A stretch of 64,000 nt of DNA. It comes from Thunnus maccoyii (Eukaryota; Chordata; Actinopteri; Scombriformes; Scombridae). Both the position numbers and the translations under genes were made by a program. This document shows positions 54,328-64,000 of the stretch, one piece after another (position 1 is the first letter of the stretch; each line of letters opens with the position of its first letter). The DNA is taken from the NCBI RefSeq assembly GCF_910596095.1, contig NC_056550.1, positions 11,964,501 to 12,028,500 of the forward strand, read 5' to 3'. The notes beneath the pieces were generated by a model. That model was not told the DNA's origin, made no database searches, and saw only the letters and a program-made list of their open reading frames with translations.

Positions 54328-54818
54328 ATGATGAACACACTCACTCTTCTGCTGGTTGCTCTCTCTCTGTCCTGTGAGTTCTCCTGCTTCTTGATGTTTT
54401 ATCTTTTATCAGACAACATCAACTGATGGTCAGTCACTGATACCAGAAAACTTGCCAGATGACTGTCTCACTTTCTTCTGTGGTTCATCACTCCTTTCAT
54501 CTCATCAGGTTGTACAGGTCAGAGTATGGAGTCCATTCCTTCCAGTTCAGTAGTGAAAAAGCCTGGAGAGACTCTCAGTCTCTCCTGCAGGGGATCTGGC
54601 TTCACATTTAGCTGCTGCAGTACGAACTGGATCAGACAACCTGCAGGAAAAGCACTGGGATGGATGGGGCGCATTTATGGCGATGCAAGTGGAACTGAAT
54701 ATTCCAGCAGTGTGCAAGGACGAATAGAAATCACCAGAAATAACAGCAATAACATGGTTTATCTGAGACTGTCCAACTTAAAGCCAGAGGACTCTGCTGT
54801 GTATTACTGTGCCAAATA
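54328..54818 (+). CDS. IGHV: VH36, family D V segment
   Basis: Exon 1 (54328-54373) encodes MMNTLTLLLVALSLS and exon 2 is 54509-54818. CDR1 is GFTFSCCSTN and CDR2 GRIYGDASGTEY; FR2 has KALGWMG (Gly for Glu). FR3 RIEITRNNSNNMVYLRLS contains a germline N-glycosylation sequon (NNS), not seen in the other D genes. End is AVYYCAKY. Intact frame. The solo LTR just upstream could change its expression. VH37 starts 67 bases after its nonamer. Confidence 0.94.
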
Positions 54819-54857
54819 CACACTGGTTAAAGTAAGCAGAGAGGCTTTACAAAAACT
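54819..54857 (+). other. 23-RSS of VH36
   Basis: CACACTG (54819-54825), 23-base spacer, ACAAAAACT (54849-54857). Confidence 0.92.
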
Positions 54858-54924
54858 CCACAGACGATGTTTTTACAAAGACCCACAGGTGGCAGTAGAA
54901 GATATGATTTGGAATAAAACTACA

Positions 54925-55372
54925 ATGATCAGACCTGATTATTTGGTTGTTTTTCTCATCCTGTCAATTAACTGGACAGGTAAGAACAAACGTTGTTTTT
55001 CTGACAAACCTGGTATAAAGATGTTATGGCTGCATGACAGTAGCTAATGAGCAGTTTAACTTTCTGTAGGTGCTGAGGGTCAAACACTGACTGAGTCTGA
55101 ATCAGTGGTTAAAAGGTCTTGAGAATCTCACAGACTGATCTGCACATATTCAGGGTTCAGTAGCCATTACTGGGATGTTTGGATCAAACAGGCTGCTGGA
55201 AAAGGACTGGAGTGGGTTGCTACCATCAGTGAGACCAGTAGCTACATCTACTATTCTGAGTGAGTTAAAGGCCGGTTCACCATCTCCTGAGACAACAACG
55301 CAGAGCAGGTGTATCTGCAGATGAACAGTCTGAAGACTGAAGATTCTGCTGTTTATTATTGTGCTCGACACT
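54925..55372 (+). pseudogene. IGHV: VH37, B-related V pseudogene with unique leader
   Basis: Exon 1 (54925-54979) encodes MIRPDYLVVFLILSINWTG, a 55-base leader unlike any other here, with a GTAAGA donor. Exon 2 (55070-55372) begins [15 protein letters not shown] and has stops at 55120, 55261 and 55288. CDR1 is GFSSHYWDV with WIKQ; FR3 is SxDNNAEQVYLQ; end YYCARHS. No octamer lies in the 67 bases between the VH36 nonamer and this leader. An ancient B-like gene, now dead. Confidence 0.9.
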
Positions 55373-55410
55373 CACAGTGACTGAGTTGGTTGAGCAGCTG
55401 TACAAAATCC
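55373..55410 (+). other. RSS of VH37, 22-base spacer
   Basis: CACAGTG (55373-55379), 22-base spacer, ACAAAATCC (55402-55410). Confidence 0.9.
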
Positions 55411-55592
55411 TACAGTTCTCATCAGACCCCCTTTAACTCACATGAATAATGTCATCAGTTCAGTTAGTTCAAGAAAATGATGTAGTTCCTTCACACCCAA
55501 ACACCTTCTTGGAACCAATAATATGCTAATTGGGTTTTTAAACAAAGAATCCTAACGACAGTTCTTCAGGAAGATTTTAATTCTTTTTCTTT

Positions 55593-55846
55593 CAGCGGTT
55601 AAAAAGCCTGGAGAATCCCACCGATTGACCTGTACAACATCTGAATTCACCTTCAGCAACCACTGGATGGGTTGGATTAGACAGGCTTCTGGAAAAGGAC
55701 TGGAGTGGTTTGCACTTATCAGTGATGGTGGTAGCGACACATACTACTCTCAGTCAGTTCAAGGCTGGTTCACCATCTCCAGAGACGACAGCAGAGAGCA
55801 GCTGTATCTGCAGATGAACAGTCTGAAGACTGAAGATTCTGCTGGC
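55593..55846 (+). pseudogene. IGHV: VH38, B V truncated at both ends
   Basis: Starts at [13 protein letters not shown] right after B 3' flank; no leader or promoter. CDR1 is [10 protein letters not shown] and CDR2 [12 protein letters not shown]. At the 3' end about 33 bases are deleted, removing YYCAR and the heptamer; only the nonamer (ACAAAATCC, 55868-55876) remains. It cannot recombine. Confidence 0.92.
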
Positions 55847-55876
55847 TGGAGTTGGTTGAGCAGCTGTACAAAATCC

Positions 55877-56845
55877 TACAGTACTCATCTTCTGGGCTGC
55901 TAGCATTTAGTAATACAATATGTTTAATAATGAATTACAGCAACATTTGTCTCTGCATTACTTAAAGTTGTGTGTTCCTCAACAATATTCTTTACTAAAC
56001 ATGAGAAACATCAAACTTCATGATACATTTGTCTGGGTGTGAAATAAAGAAAATAAAAACTACTACAAATAATAATAGAGATGTTTAAAAAAATATTTCT
56101 GTAAATTAAGACAACATAATGTCTATACATTATGTGGAATCATAATATGAGGGGATAAAAAGTTTTAGTTTCCTTTACAGAATCACTAGAGGTCAGTGTC
56201 AAGTTTCTCTCTTTGCTTTTGCAATAAGGAAACACTCATATCTGCTTTTCTTGAACCCTGTACTGAGCTAAAGCCTGATACAACTGTTTGACATGTTCAT
56301 GGCGTTGAAATGTACAAAAGTCATTTGTGACTCTCAGTCTCACATTATTAATGTCCTCAGGTCAACTAATTCACAATTACGCAACACACAGTCATCTGAG
56401 TACCACTGATGTATGACTGAGCTTTAAGTTAGTTACATTTCATTAGAGAAAATTTATAATATATATATAATTTAAAAATCTGACTCTTCCATCAAGTACT
56501 GTAGCTTCATTGAAACCATTGCTGAGAGAAGACAGCAGTAATCTATAAAGTCCAAGTTTCTCTGTGTGTCTGTGTCTTCAAACATTTGAAAACACTGAAA
56601 CCATTCAACGTCTTTCATGCAAACTCAACTTTTCATATTAACATGATCCTGCTGCTGTTGTTGTATTTCTGTTTGAATAAGTAAGTAAAGTCAACAAATA
56701 ATTAAAAAATGTAATGAAATTAGAATATCATATGTAAAGCAGAGGTGATTTCCAGGTGTGTTTTCACTTTGCAGAAATAACAATCACCAGACTCTTCTAT
56801 TAGTCTCCAGTTAGACCAACATTAATGCTTCATGTGTTTGATTCT
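55877..56845 (+). other. B 3' flank and A upstream block
   Basis: 55880-56320 matches 38760-39160 and 1596-1950; 56330-56845 matches 41390-41900. No exon seen. Confidence 0.65.
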
Positions 56846-56939
56846 ATGGAAACTCAGTCATCCTCCTTGTTTCTCAGATATAAAAACTTCACATCAGACT
56901 GTCAGTGGAGATCACAGCACATCAGTTTCACCATAAATC

Positions 56940-57369
56940 ATGTTCTCTGTAGCTCTGCTGCTGCCGTTGGCAGCTGGATCCTGTTAGTCTCTCTGGATTT
57001 GTCATAGTCAGCAGTTCTTCTTTTGCAGTGTAACTTGATAATTTGTCACACAAAATTTTCTTCTTTCAACAGGTGTGAAGTGTGAACAGTTGACACAGCC
57101 AGCCTCAGTGACTGTGCAGCCAGGTCAACGTCTGACCATCACCTGTCAGGTCTCTTATTCTGTTAGTGGCTATTACACACATTGGATCAGACAGCCTGCA
57201 GGGAAAGAACTGGAGTGGATTGGAATGAGATATACTGGAGGCTCTGACTACAAAGATTCACTAAAGAACAAGTTCAGTATCGACTTAGACTCTTCCAGCA
57301 ACAGAGTGACTCTAAACGGACAGAATGTGCAGCCTGAAGACACTGCTGTGTATTACTGTGCCAGAGACC
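56940..57369 (+). CDS. IGHV: VH39, family A V segment with weakened signals
   Basis: Exon 1 (56940-56982) encodes MFSVALLLPLAAGS and exon 2 is 57073-57369. CDR1 is SVSGYYTH and CDR2 MRYTGGSDY; end CARD. The octamer is changed to ATGGAAAC (56846-56853) and the leader donor is GTTAGT instead of GTGAGT. Coding part intact. Probably usable but perhaps poorly expressed or spliced. Confidence 0.92.
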
Positions 57370-57408
57370 CACAATAACACAAACCATCAGCAGACCTGAA
57401 CAAAAACC
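57370..57408 (+). other. 23-RSS of VH39
   Basis: CACAATA (57370-57376), 23-base spacer, ACAAAAACC (57400-57408). Confidence 0.95.
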
Positions 57409-58045
57409 TCTCAGTGCCTGAACACTTGTAACATGAAGCCACCAGAGGAGGAGCCCTCAGACCACTAATGATTTCAACACCAGTTCACTGTCATGAAAAG
57501 GAAAGAATAAACAGAAAGAAACCATAATGTATGAAATGTAAAAACCTATATTATGAAAGTATAAAATATGTTGTTCATTTATTTTTAACAAGAATTGATT
57601 TCATGGTGCTGTAGATACTTTAATGTTTTAATTAGTATTATGTCACAGTATGTATTCCTATGGCGAAAAAATCAATTATAATATGTTATTTTTTGTCTAA
57701 ACTTTTATTTTTATGAAAAAGACATGCAAGAGGTAACATTACCACATGCATTTCCCCAAATTATCTCCCGGTGGGTGAGATTAAGATTAATAAATACAAA
57801 ACATAGTGTCATCTCATGTTTTAGTGAAGTTATTTTGTGTCATGATAATTCAGTTGCAAGTGTTAAAAATATGTGTTTGTTGGGGGAAACTCTGATATCC
57901 AACAACACAAGTTGGTTGTAACTCAAACTTGCAAAACAAAATTCAACTTTTGAAGAGAATTCTGATTAAGTACAATTTTCAAATTTAGATGAACTAAATC
58001 AAAATTCATTTAGCTGGTGTTGCAATTCTTCCATCATTGTTTTGT
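57409..58045 (+). other. A-B spacer, first type
   Basis: Near copy of 50339-50969. No exon seen. Confidence 0.65.
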
Positions 58046-58125
58046 CTGTGAGGACGAGTCAGTTCAACCAAGACAACTTGGTTGTCTTCCACCTTTACTG
58101 ATCCGACTGCAGAGAGAGAGACAAA
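58046..58125 (+). promoter_or_regulatory. Degenerate second B promoter before VH40
   Basis: As at 50970, with a small internal insertion. Confidence 0.55.
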
Positions 58126-58573
58126 CTGGTTACTGTAGTTTTCACTGATATTTGTTTTACTCAAGAAACAGAGTTTATGTTTCACATTGGACATTTTATT
58201 TTTATTGACTAAAGAAGATGGGTATTAATAACATCCATATACTGAGGAGTTACATATTTTTCATGTATTCTCATCAGTTTTCTTCACTTATATTCCTACT
58301 GGGGTTTTCTTTCCCCCTGACATCCTGAATGTTATGAGCACTTTGTGAGAAAAACAAAACAAAGCAACATTTTTTCAGGAGGTACCTTGTCTATTAAAAC
58401 TTAATGATAATGAGTATGAACTTTATCTTAAAATTATTATTGCACATTTTAAAAAGTTCAATGCAGTTCTCAGCTTGCTGTGAGGAGGAGTCAATGCAAA
58501 ACCTTGATGTCTTCCACCTCTACTTATCTGACTGCAGAGAGGATGACAGAGAACAGTGGACACACAGTTTAAC

Positions 58574-59016
58574 ATGATGGACTATAGGACAGGACTGCTG
58601 CTTTTAACTATCTGCTGGGCAGGTGAAGATCTTCACTGATCTTTATTTGACATATTTACATTTGTATTACCAACTTGATGCATGTTAGACTCTTTTTTCT
58701 GTCTTGACAGGTGTTGATGGTCAGACTCTGACAGAATCTGAACCAGCAGTTAAAAAGCCTGGAGAATCCCACAAACTGACCTGCACAACATCTGGATTGT
58801 CATTCAGTAGCAGGTGGATGGCCTGGATCAGACAGGCTCCTGGAAAAGGACTGGAGTGGGTTGCAACTATCAGTAGTGATGGTAGTAGCAAATACTACTC
58901 TCAGTCAGTTCAAGGCCGGTTCACCATCTCTAGAGACAACAGCAGAGAGCAGCTGTATCTGCAGATGAACAGTCTGAAGACTGAAGATTCTGCTGTTTAT
59001 TATTGTGCTCGACACT
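58574..59016 (+). CDS. IGHV: VH40, family B V segment
   Basis: Exon 1 is 58574-58622 and exon 2 58711-59016. CDR1 is [10 protein letters not shown] and CDR2 [12 protein letters not shown]; end YYCARH. ATGCAAAA is at 58494-58501. Leader and intron are near-identical to VH33, matching the duplicated surroundings. Intact and apparently functional. Confidence 0.95.
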
Positions 59017-59054
59017 CACAGTGACTGAGTTGATTGAGCAGCTGTACAAAATCC
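59017..59054 (+). other. RSS of VH40, 22-base spacer
   Basis: CACAGTG (59017-59023), 22-base spacer, ACAAAATCC (59046-59054). Confidence 0.93.
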
Positions 59055-60088
59055 TACAGTTCTCATCAGACCCCCTTTAACTCACATGAATAATGTCATC
59101 AGTTCAGTTAGTTCAAGAAAATGATGTAGTTCCTTCACACCCAAACACCTTCTTGGAACCAATAATATGCTAATTGGGTTTTTAAACAAAGAATCCTAAC
59201 GACAGTTCTTCAGGAAGATTTTAATTCTCTTCTTACCTAAAGCAACATTTTTTAAAAAAAAATTTAAACTTGAATTTTAGTATCTGAGCAGCTCTCTAGA
59301 TGCTCTGAATGTCTGTGGCTTCAAACATGTGCAACACTGATACAACAAAAAAGTATTTTATGTAAAACTCCAAACCTCCACACAGCTGCAAAAATCTCAT
59401 ACTGTTACATGATTTTGTTGTCACTTCACTTTCTGTTGGCAAATGATGAATTTACATATACAGTAATACATGTTTTATTAAAAGTACACATACATATTCT
59501 TTTTTAAGATGTTAGACTATTCATAACTTTCAGTTAATTCTATTTATTCATGTTTTTGTGGATGATAATAGATTTTCATCCATTATTAGACAAATTCAAC
59601 TATTGCAAAATCTCATCCTTGAAAAATATAATATTAGAATACAATCAGTTTATCTACAATAATACATGAATAAATTGTAGATTATTTAATTTCATTTTAA
59701 ATAAAATCATAGCACCATTATAAATTCACTAAATTAACCATATGTCATGTTTAAGTACATATTCAGTCTGGAAACTTGATAAGAAAGACTGAACAGGACA
59801 AGAAATGTAACATTTTCTCCTTTTACTCATAAGAATGCAAGAGCTTTACAGCTTTAATATTAGACTGAAATCAGTTTTTCTACATTGATACATAAATAGA
59901 TGGTAAATTATTTCAAATGTCATTTTAAATAAAATCATAGCAGCACCATTATAAGTTCACTCAATTAATCATATATCATGTTTAAGTACATATTCAGTCT
60001 GGGAACTTGAGGAGAAAGACTGAACCTTTCACCTCAAACTGATAAATATAAGTAACAAGAAGAAATATAAAATTGTTTATTCAACAAT
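59055..60088 (+). other. B-C spacer
   Basis: Near copy of 47693-48724. No exon seen. Confidence 0.7.
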
Positions 60089-60096
60089 ATGCAAAT
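60089..60096 (+). promoter_or_regulatory. Octamer of VH41
   Basis: Perfect ATGCAAAT, 96 bases before the ATG. Confidence 0.9.
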
Positions 60097-60184
60097 ACGT
60101 GTGACTCATAAGGAAGTGAAGTGTGTGTCTGTGTGTCAGTGAGAGGACAGAAGAGCCCATATCACTTCAGCTTCAACATCAACC

Positions 60185-60633
60185 ATGTTCTCTGCAGCTC
60201 TGATGCTGCTGCTGGCAGCTGGATCCTGTGAGGAGCTTTCAGTGGATTCACACTAATAAACACATTAGAAACACTGAATAGTCAGATGAATGATGGAGAT
60301 AATGTTGATTTCTCTTTCCACAGGTGTGTACAGTATTGATCTCATCCAGTCAGATTCAATGGCTGTGCAGCCTGGACAGTCTTTGACCATCACCTGTCAG
60401 GTCTCTGGTTATTCTCTGACTGATAGCAGCTATGCAACAGGTTGGATCAGACAGCGTGAAGGAAAACCAATGGACTGGATTTTCCACATGTGGGGAGACG
60501 GCAGCTTAATACAAAATAATGCTCTGAAGAACAAGTTCAGCTACAGCAGAGACACTTCTGCTGGAACAGTGACAATAAAAGGACAGAATCTGCAGCCTGA
60601 GGACACAGCTGTTTATTACTGTGTACGTCGCCC
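60185..60633 (+). CDS. IGHV: VH41, family C V segment
   Basis: Exon 1 (60185-60227) encodes MFSAALMLLLAAGS and exon 2 is 60324-60633. FR1 is YSIDLIQSDSMAVQPGQ, CDR1 GYSLTDSSYATG, CDR2 MWGDGSLIQ, end TAVYYCVRR. Closest to VH31, its partner in the duplicated B-C unit. Intact and apparently functional. Confidence 0.95.
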
Positions 60634-60672
60634 CACAGTGATACAAACCACCAACAGACCTGCACAAATATC
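60634..60672 (+). other. 23-RSS of VH41
   Basis: CACAGTG (60634-60640), 23-base spacer, ACAAATATC (60664-60672; one change from the C nonamer). Confidence 0.93.
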
Positions 60673-61230
60673 CAGAAACCATGTGACTCAACCACTAACA
60701 TATTTTTCAAAGGGGGATTTATCTGCAAATCCAGCTTCACAATTAACATACAATCCATTTTTTCATCATTTCACTCCATCTATAATAATTTAGATTTTGT
60801 TATTTTTTTAATCTTATATTATTATTATCCTTGTTTTACAGTAAGTCACTTTGTAACATTTTTTAAAAATACTGTTGTCCAATGCAACATATGAATAATT
60901 GAATAGTGCTTCTCTACATAAATAAGTAATAATAATTATTATTATTCTAGAGATTGCATCATCAGTTTTTTAGATGTCCAAACAGCCATTAGTTTCAGTT
61001 CTTGTAGTATGAAAATCACATTATAGGTTTAGTTTGAGGTAAACAACATATAATGTCTACTTAAGTTATTTGATATTTTGTGTTACAATGATAAGAAATC
61101 ATATGAATTTGTTTTGGGGGAATCTCAACAATTTGGCAGCAAAACTTTTTTAATATATGTGGTAGAGTTTTTAGTTATGTTTTATGTTTCTGCTTGTAGC
61201 TTGTACTGTTTGGGGATTTTTCTAATTTCT
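60673..61230 (+). other. Unassigned spacer
   Basis: AT-rich, no match to the usual B upstream block although a B'-type exon follows. No exon seen. Confidence 0.45.
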
Positions 61231-61324
61231 GCTGGGCAGGTGAAAATATTTACAGATTTTAATCTAACAGAGTTTTTTGTGTCACCAGCTTATTTCTTTT
61301 GATGGTTTTTTTTTCTCCTGACAG

Positions 61325-61630
61325 GTGTTGATGGTCAGACTCTGACAGAATCTGAACCAGTGGTTAAAAATCCTGGAGAATCCCACAGATTGACCTGTAC
61401 AACCTCTGGATTCACATTCAGCAGCTACCATATGAACTGGGTCAGACAGGCTCCTGGAAAAGGACCAGAGTGGATTGCTTTTATACACACATCTAGTTCT
61501 TCTACCTCTTACTCCCAGTCAGTCCAGGGCAGATTCACCATCTCCAGAGATGACGCCAGCAGTAAGCTCTATCTACAGATGAACAGTCTGAAGTCTGAGG
61601 ACACAGCAGTTTATTACTGTGCCAGAGACA
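61325..61630 (+). pseudogene. IGHV: VH42, family B' V with lost leader and damaged RSS
   Basis: The V exon is fully open: [21 protein letters not shown]1 [13 protein letters not shown]2 [14 protein letters not shown]3 [20 protein letters not shown]2 has GPEW for GLEW. Upstream, only the last ~14 bases of the leader (CTGCTGGGCAG, ending at 61239) and its donor remain; no ATG precedes in phase and the B promoter is absent. Its closest intact relative is VH3. Confidence 0.88.
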
Positions 61631-61669
61631 CGCAGTGAGAGACAGTGATAGGAGAGTCATACAAAAACT
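61631..61669 (+). other. RSS of VH42 with mutated heptamer
   Basis: The heptamer at the position giving a 23-base spacer reads CGCAGTG (61631-61637), so the critical CAC is lost; two extra bases separate it from YYCARD compared with VH3. The nonamer ACAAAAACT (61661-61669) is intact. Probably not cut. Confidence 0.8.
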
Positions 61670-62605
61670 ACTTCCTCTCTTTACAAACAACAAGGACATT
61701 AATTTCTTTAGTAGTAGTTTTCTTGTAGTAATAATTGTAATCAACATTATCTTTCTTGTCAGTGATTCTGAGTCGTGATTGACTGAATATTTAAGTTGTA
61801 CTTTATCATCTTTGACTGAATGCTGAATTTGGTTGTTAACCTACATGAATAAAATTAATATAAGATTAAAATAGTGAAATGTATTTTTTCTTTATAATAA
61901 AAATAATGTATTTGTGTGTACTTTCCCTTGTAAGTAATGTTTAGAGAAGATATAAAAAGATTATTTCCTTCTACATATAATGCTGATAATGAAATATTCT
62001 GTGTTAATCTTCACATGAAGATGAAGATCACGCATGTAATTCAAAAATTTACATTTTGGTAATTTGTGTCGCTTCCATGTGATTTATAGGTTGTGAAACA
62101 AAAATATGAGAAAAAGTAATCAGCCATAAATAACCAAATCCACACATAATCCTGAAACTGAGACATTTCACTGTTTAAAAATATGTTTTAAGGGAAAAAG
62201 TCTAGAAACCAAAGGCAGCAGGGTCTCTTTTTCCTACTATTTCAATGCCTTCAGCTGTTCTTTGTCCAGTCACTCATACATGACAACCTCCAGCACATTT
62301 AATAACATAGTGTTCCTCATCATCATCATCATCATCTCTGAATGTCCTGCTCTTGTTGATAAGAGTTTAACAGTTTTAAAAAGCTGATTATCTCCACGAA
62401 AACTTAAAAATAATGTTTTCCTCCAAAACAGCAGGATTCTGATGGATGTCAAAATTTTGAGCTTGATATTTTAAATACTCAAAATGTATTCAGCTCATCC
62501 TTTTTGTCATGCAGGTGTCTTAAATCACCAGTTGCTGGTTAATAAATTGTATAAACGACATTTTATTTAGTATTATGCTGTGTTCATACTTATAAAGTTA
62601 ATTAT
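61670..62605 (+). other. B' 3' flank and spacer
   Basis: 62030-62190 matches 6560-6720 after VH3; 62370-62605 matches 8590-8820. A CAT repeat lies near 62317-62335. No exon seen. Confidence 0.55.
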
Positions 62606-62750
62606 GAGACTGATGCAGGAGAAGCTGACAGTGAATCAATTCTCTCAGGAAACCAGTTCACATCATATTTAAAATGAAAACAAACTAATCACACTGTAAA
62701 CATGGCTTAGAGAACGCTAACAGTGGTTACTCCCGTGTCCATGGGGCTCA
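62606..62750 (+). pseudogene. Relic of a family E leader/promoter, second copy
   Basis: Same as 8821-8990. Here the ATG survives (62702), but the third codon is TAG and no V exon follows. Confidence 0.62.
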
Positions 62751-63199
62751 TTATCACTTTTTGCGGCGTTAATTTTAATGAATATTTAATCAATTATCCA
62801 TGATGAAAATTTCCCAAACAACAGACCTTAATATTATTAATATAATTATGTGGTCACAACAATACATAATAGTTTACAGTAAAAGCAGAGATGCATTATT
62901 TTAAATAGTAATAATTGTTTCATTGAAGTCAGCGACATTTTCAAAATGTTACATTTAAGTGAGTAATGAAATAAAAATCTGGTATGTAAAGCAGAGGTAA
63001 TTTCCAGGTGTGTTTTCATTTTGCAGATATACAGTAATAACAATCACCAGATTTTTCTATTAGTCTCCAGTTAGACCAACATTAATGCTTCATTTGTTTG
63101 ATTCTATGCAAACTCAGTGATCCTCCTTGTTTCTCAGCTATAAAAACTTCACATCAGACTGTCAGTGGAGATCACAGCACATCAGTTTCACCATAAACC

Positions 63200-63621
63200 A
63201 TGTTCTCTGTAGCTCTGCTGCTGCTGCTGGCTGCTGGATCTTGTGAGTCTCACTGGATTTGTCATAGTCAGCAGTTCTTCTTTATTTTGATAATTTGTCA
63301 CAAAATATTTTCTTCTTTTAACAGGTGTGAAGTGTGAACAGTTGACACAGCCAGCCTCAGTGACTGTGCAGCCAGGTCAATGTCTGACCATCACCTGTCA
63401 GGTCTCTTATTCTCTTAGCAGTTATTGGACAGCTTGGATCAGACAGCCTGCAGGGAAAGGACTGGAGTGGATTGGAAGTAGATATACTGGAGGCTCTGCC
63501 TACAAAGATTCACTAAAGAACAAATTCAGTATCGACTTAGACTCTTCCAGCAACACAGTGACTCTAAACGGACAGAATGTGCAGCCTGAAGACACTGCTG
63601 TGTATTACTGTGCCAGAGACC
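63200..63621 (+). CDS. IGHV: VH43, family A V segment
   Basis: Exon 1 (63200-63242) encodes MFSVALLLLLAAGS and exon 2 is 63325-63621. FR1 has QPGQCLTITC: an extra Cys three residues before the canonical one, where all sisters have Arg. CDR1 is SLSSYWTA and CDR2 SRYTGGSAY. ATGCAAAC is at 63106-63113 with a TATA box. Open frame; the unpaired Cys may hamper folding, so function is less certain than for its sisters. Confidence 0.92.
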
Positions 63622-63660
63622 CACAATAACACAAACCATCAGCAGACCTGAACAAAAACC
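63622..63660 (+). other. 23-RSS of VH43
   Basis: CACAATA (63622-63628), 23-base spacer, ACAAAAACC (63652-63660). Confidence 0.95.
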
Positions 63661-64000
63661 CCTCAGTGCCTGAACACTTGTAACATGAAGCCACCAGAGG
63701 AGGAGCCCTCAGACCACTAATGATTTCAACACCAGTTCACTGTTACAGTAAAGAGAGAAACAGTCTTTAAACATGTATAGTACTGAAAATGAGGAACACG
63801 TTCTTCATTTATATTATCAACAATTAATTTCATGGGGCTTTAGATACTTAATGATTTATAGATAATAATGTCTTCATTACTAATATATCACAGTTTGTAT
63901 TCCCATGGTGAAAAAAATCACTAATTATATGCTTTAATTATTTGACTCTGAACTTTTATATATATGAAACAGACATGTGAGAGGTAACATTACCACATGC
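63661..64000 (+). other. A 3' flank at window edge
   Basis: Matches the A-B spacers starting at 50339 and 57409, so a B gene is expected about 1 kb beyond the right edge. Confidence 0.6.

Overview
The window is a stretch of the variable region of an immunoglobulin heavy-chain (IGH) locus from a teleost fish, probably a spiny-rayed one. Organism assignment is inference. It rests on fish-type VH frameworks ([45 protein letters not shown]), short leader introns of about 80-110 bases, AT-rich flanks, and fish-type dispersed repeats. I count 43 VH segments or VH relics, all on the + strand, plus several orphan leader, promoter or intron scraps. No D, J or constant exon was seen. Every readable recombination signal (RSS) is the long-spacer type placed 3' of the V exon, so the D-J-C part should lie beyond the right edge.

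I sort the genes into six sequence families (my labels). A has leader MFSVALLLLLAAGS, octamer ATGCAAAC plus TATA, heptamer CACAATA and nonamer ACAAAAACC. B has leader [17 protein letters not shown], promoter motif ATGCAAAA, heptamer CACAGTG and nonamer ACAAAATCC; B' is a subfamily of B. C has leader MFSAALMLLLAAGS, perfect octamer ATGCAAAT and nonamer ACAAATACC. D has leader MMNTLTLLLVALSLS, a perfect octamer, heptamer CACACTA and two cysteines in CDR1. E has no leader intron and all copies are broken. F is a single broken gene. Twenty-six genes look intact: A at 2761, 7532, 9389, 21757, 41996, 45691, 56940, 63200; B/B' at 4293, 5663, 11196, 23228, 31520, 34107, 38259, 40286, 44089, 47221, 51474, 58574; C at 18219, 48821, 60185; D at 26655, 35342, 54328. 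A 27th (A at 49860) has a leader frame problem.

Layout: 1-1590 is not VH-like. VH-locus homology starts at about 1590 with an orphan B-type 3' flank. 2.7-11.7 kb is regular A-B repetition. 12.4-22.2 kb is rich in pseudogenes (C, D, truncated A, a B chimera, F, E). A roughly 2.9-3.0 kb block (13.1-15.95 kb) is repeated at 26.5-29.5 kb. 31-47.7 kb returns to A-B repetition with C and D relics. 47.2-60.7 kb holds two B-C-A-B-like duplicons with a dense D/B cluster and a solo LTR between them. 61-64 kb repeats the surroundings of 6-9.8 kb.

Function is known from the family, not shown here. One V segment is joined to D and J by RAG1/2 in developing B cells, and its octamer promoter drives the rearranged gene, whose product forms the VH domain of IgM, IgD or IgT. 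The relics and mosaic joints (B promoter on A framework, foreign exon on B framework, leaders without V exons) show that the array grew by unequal crossing-over and local deletion.
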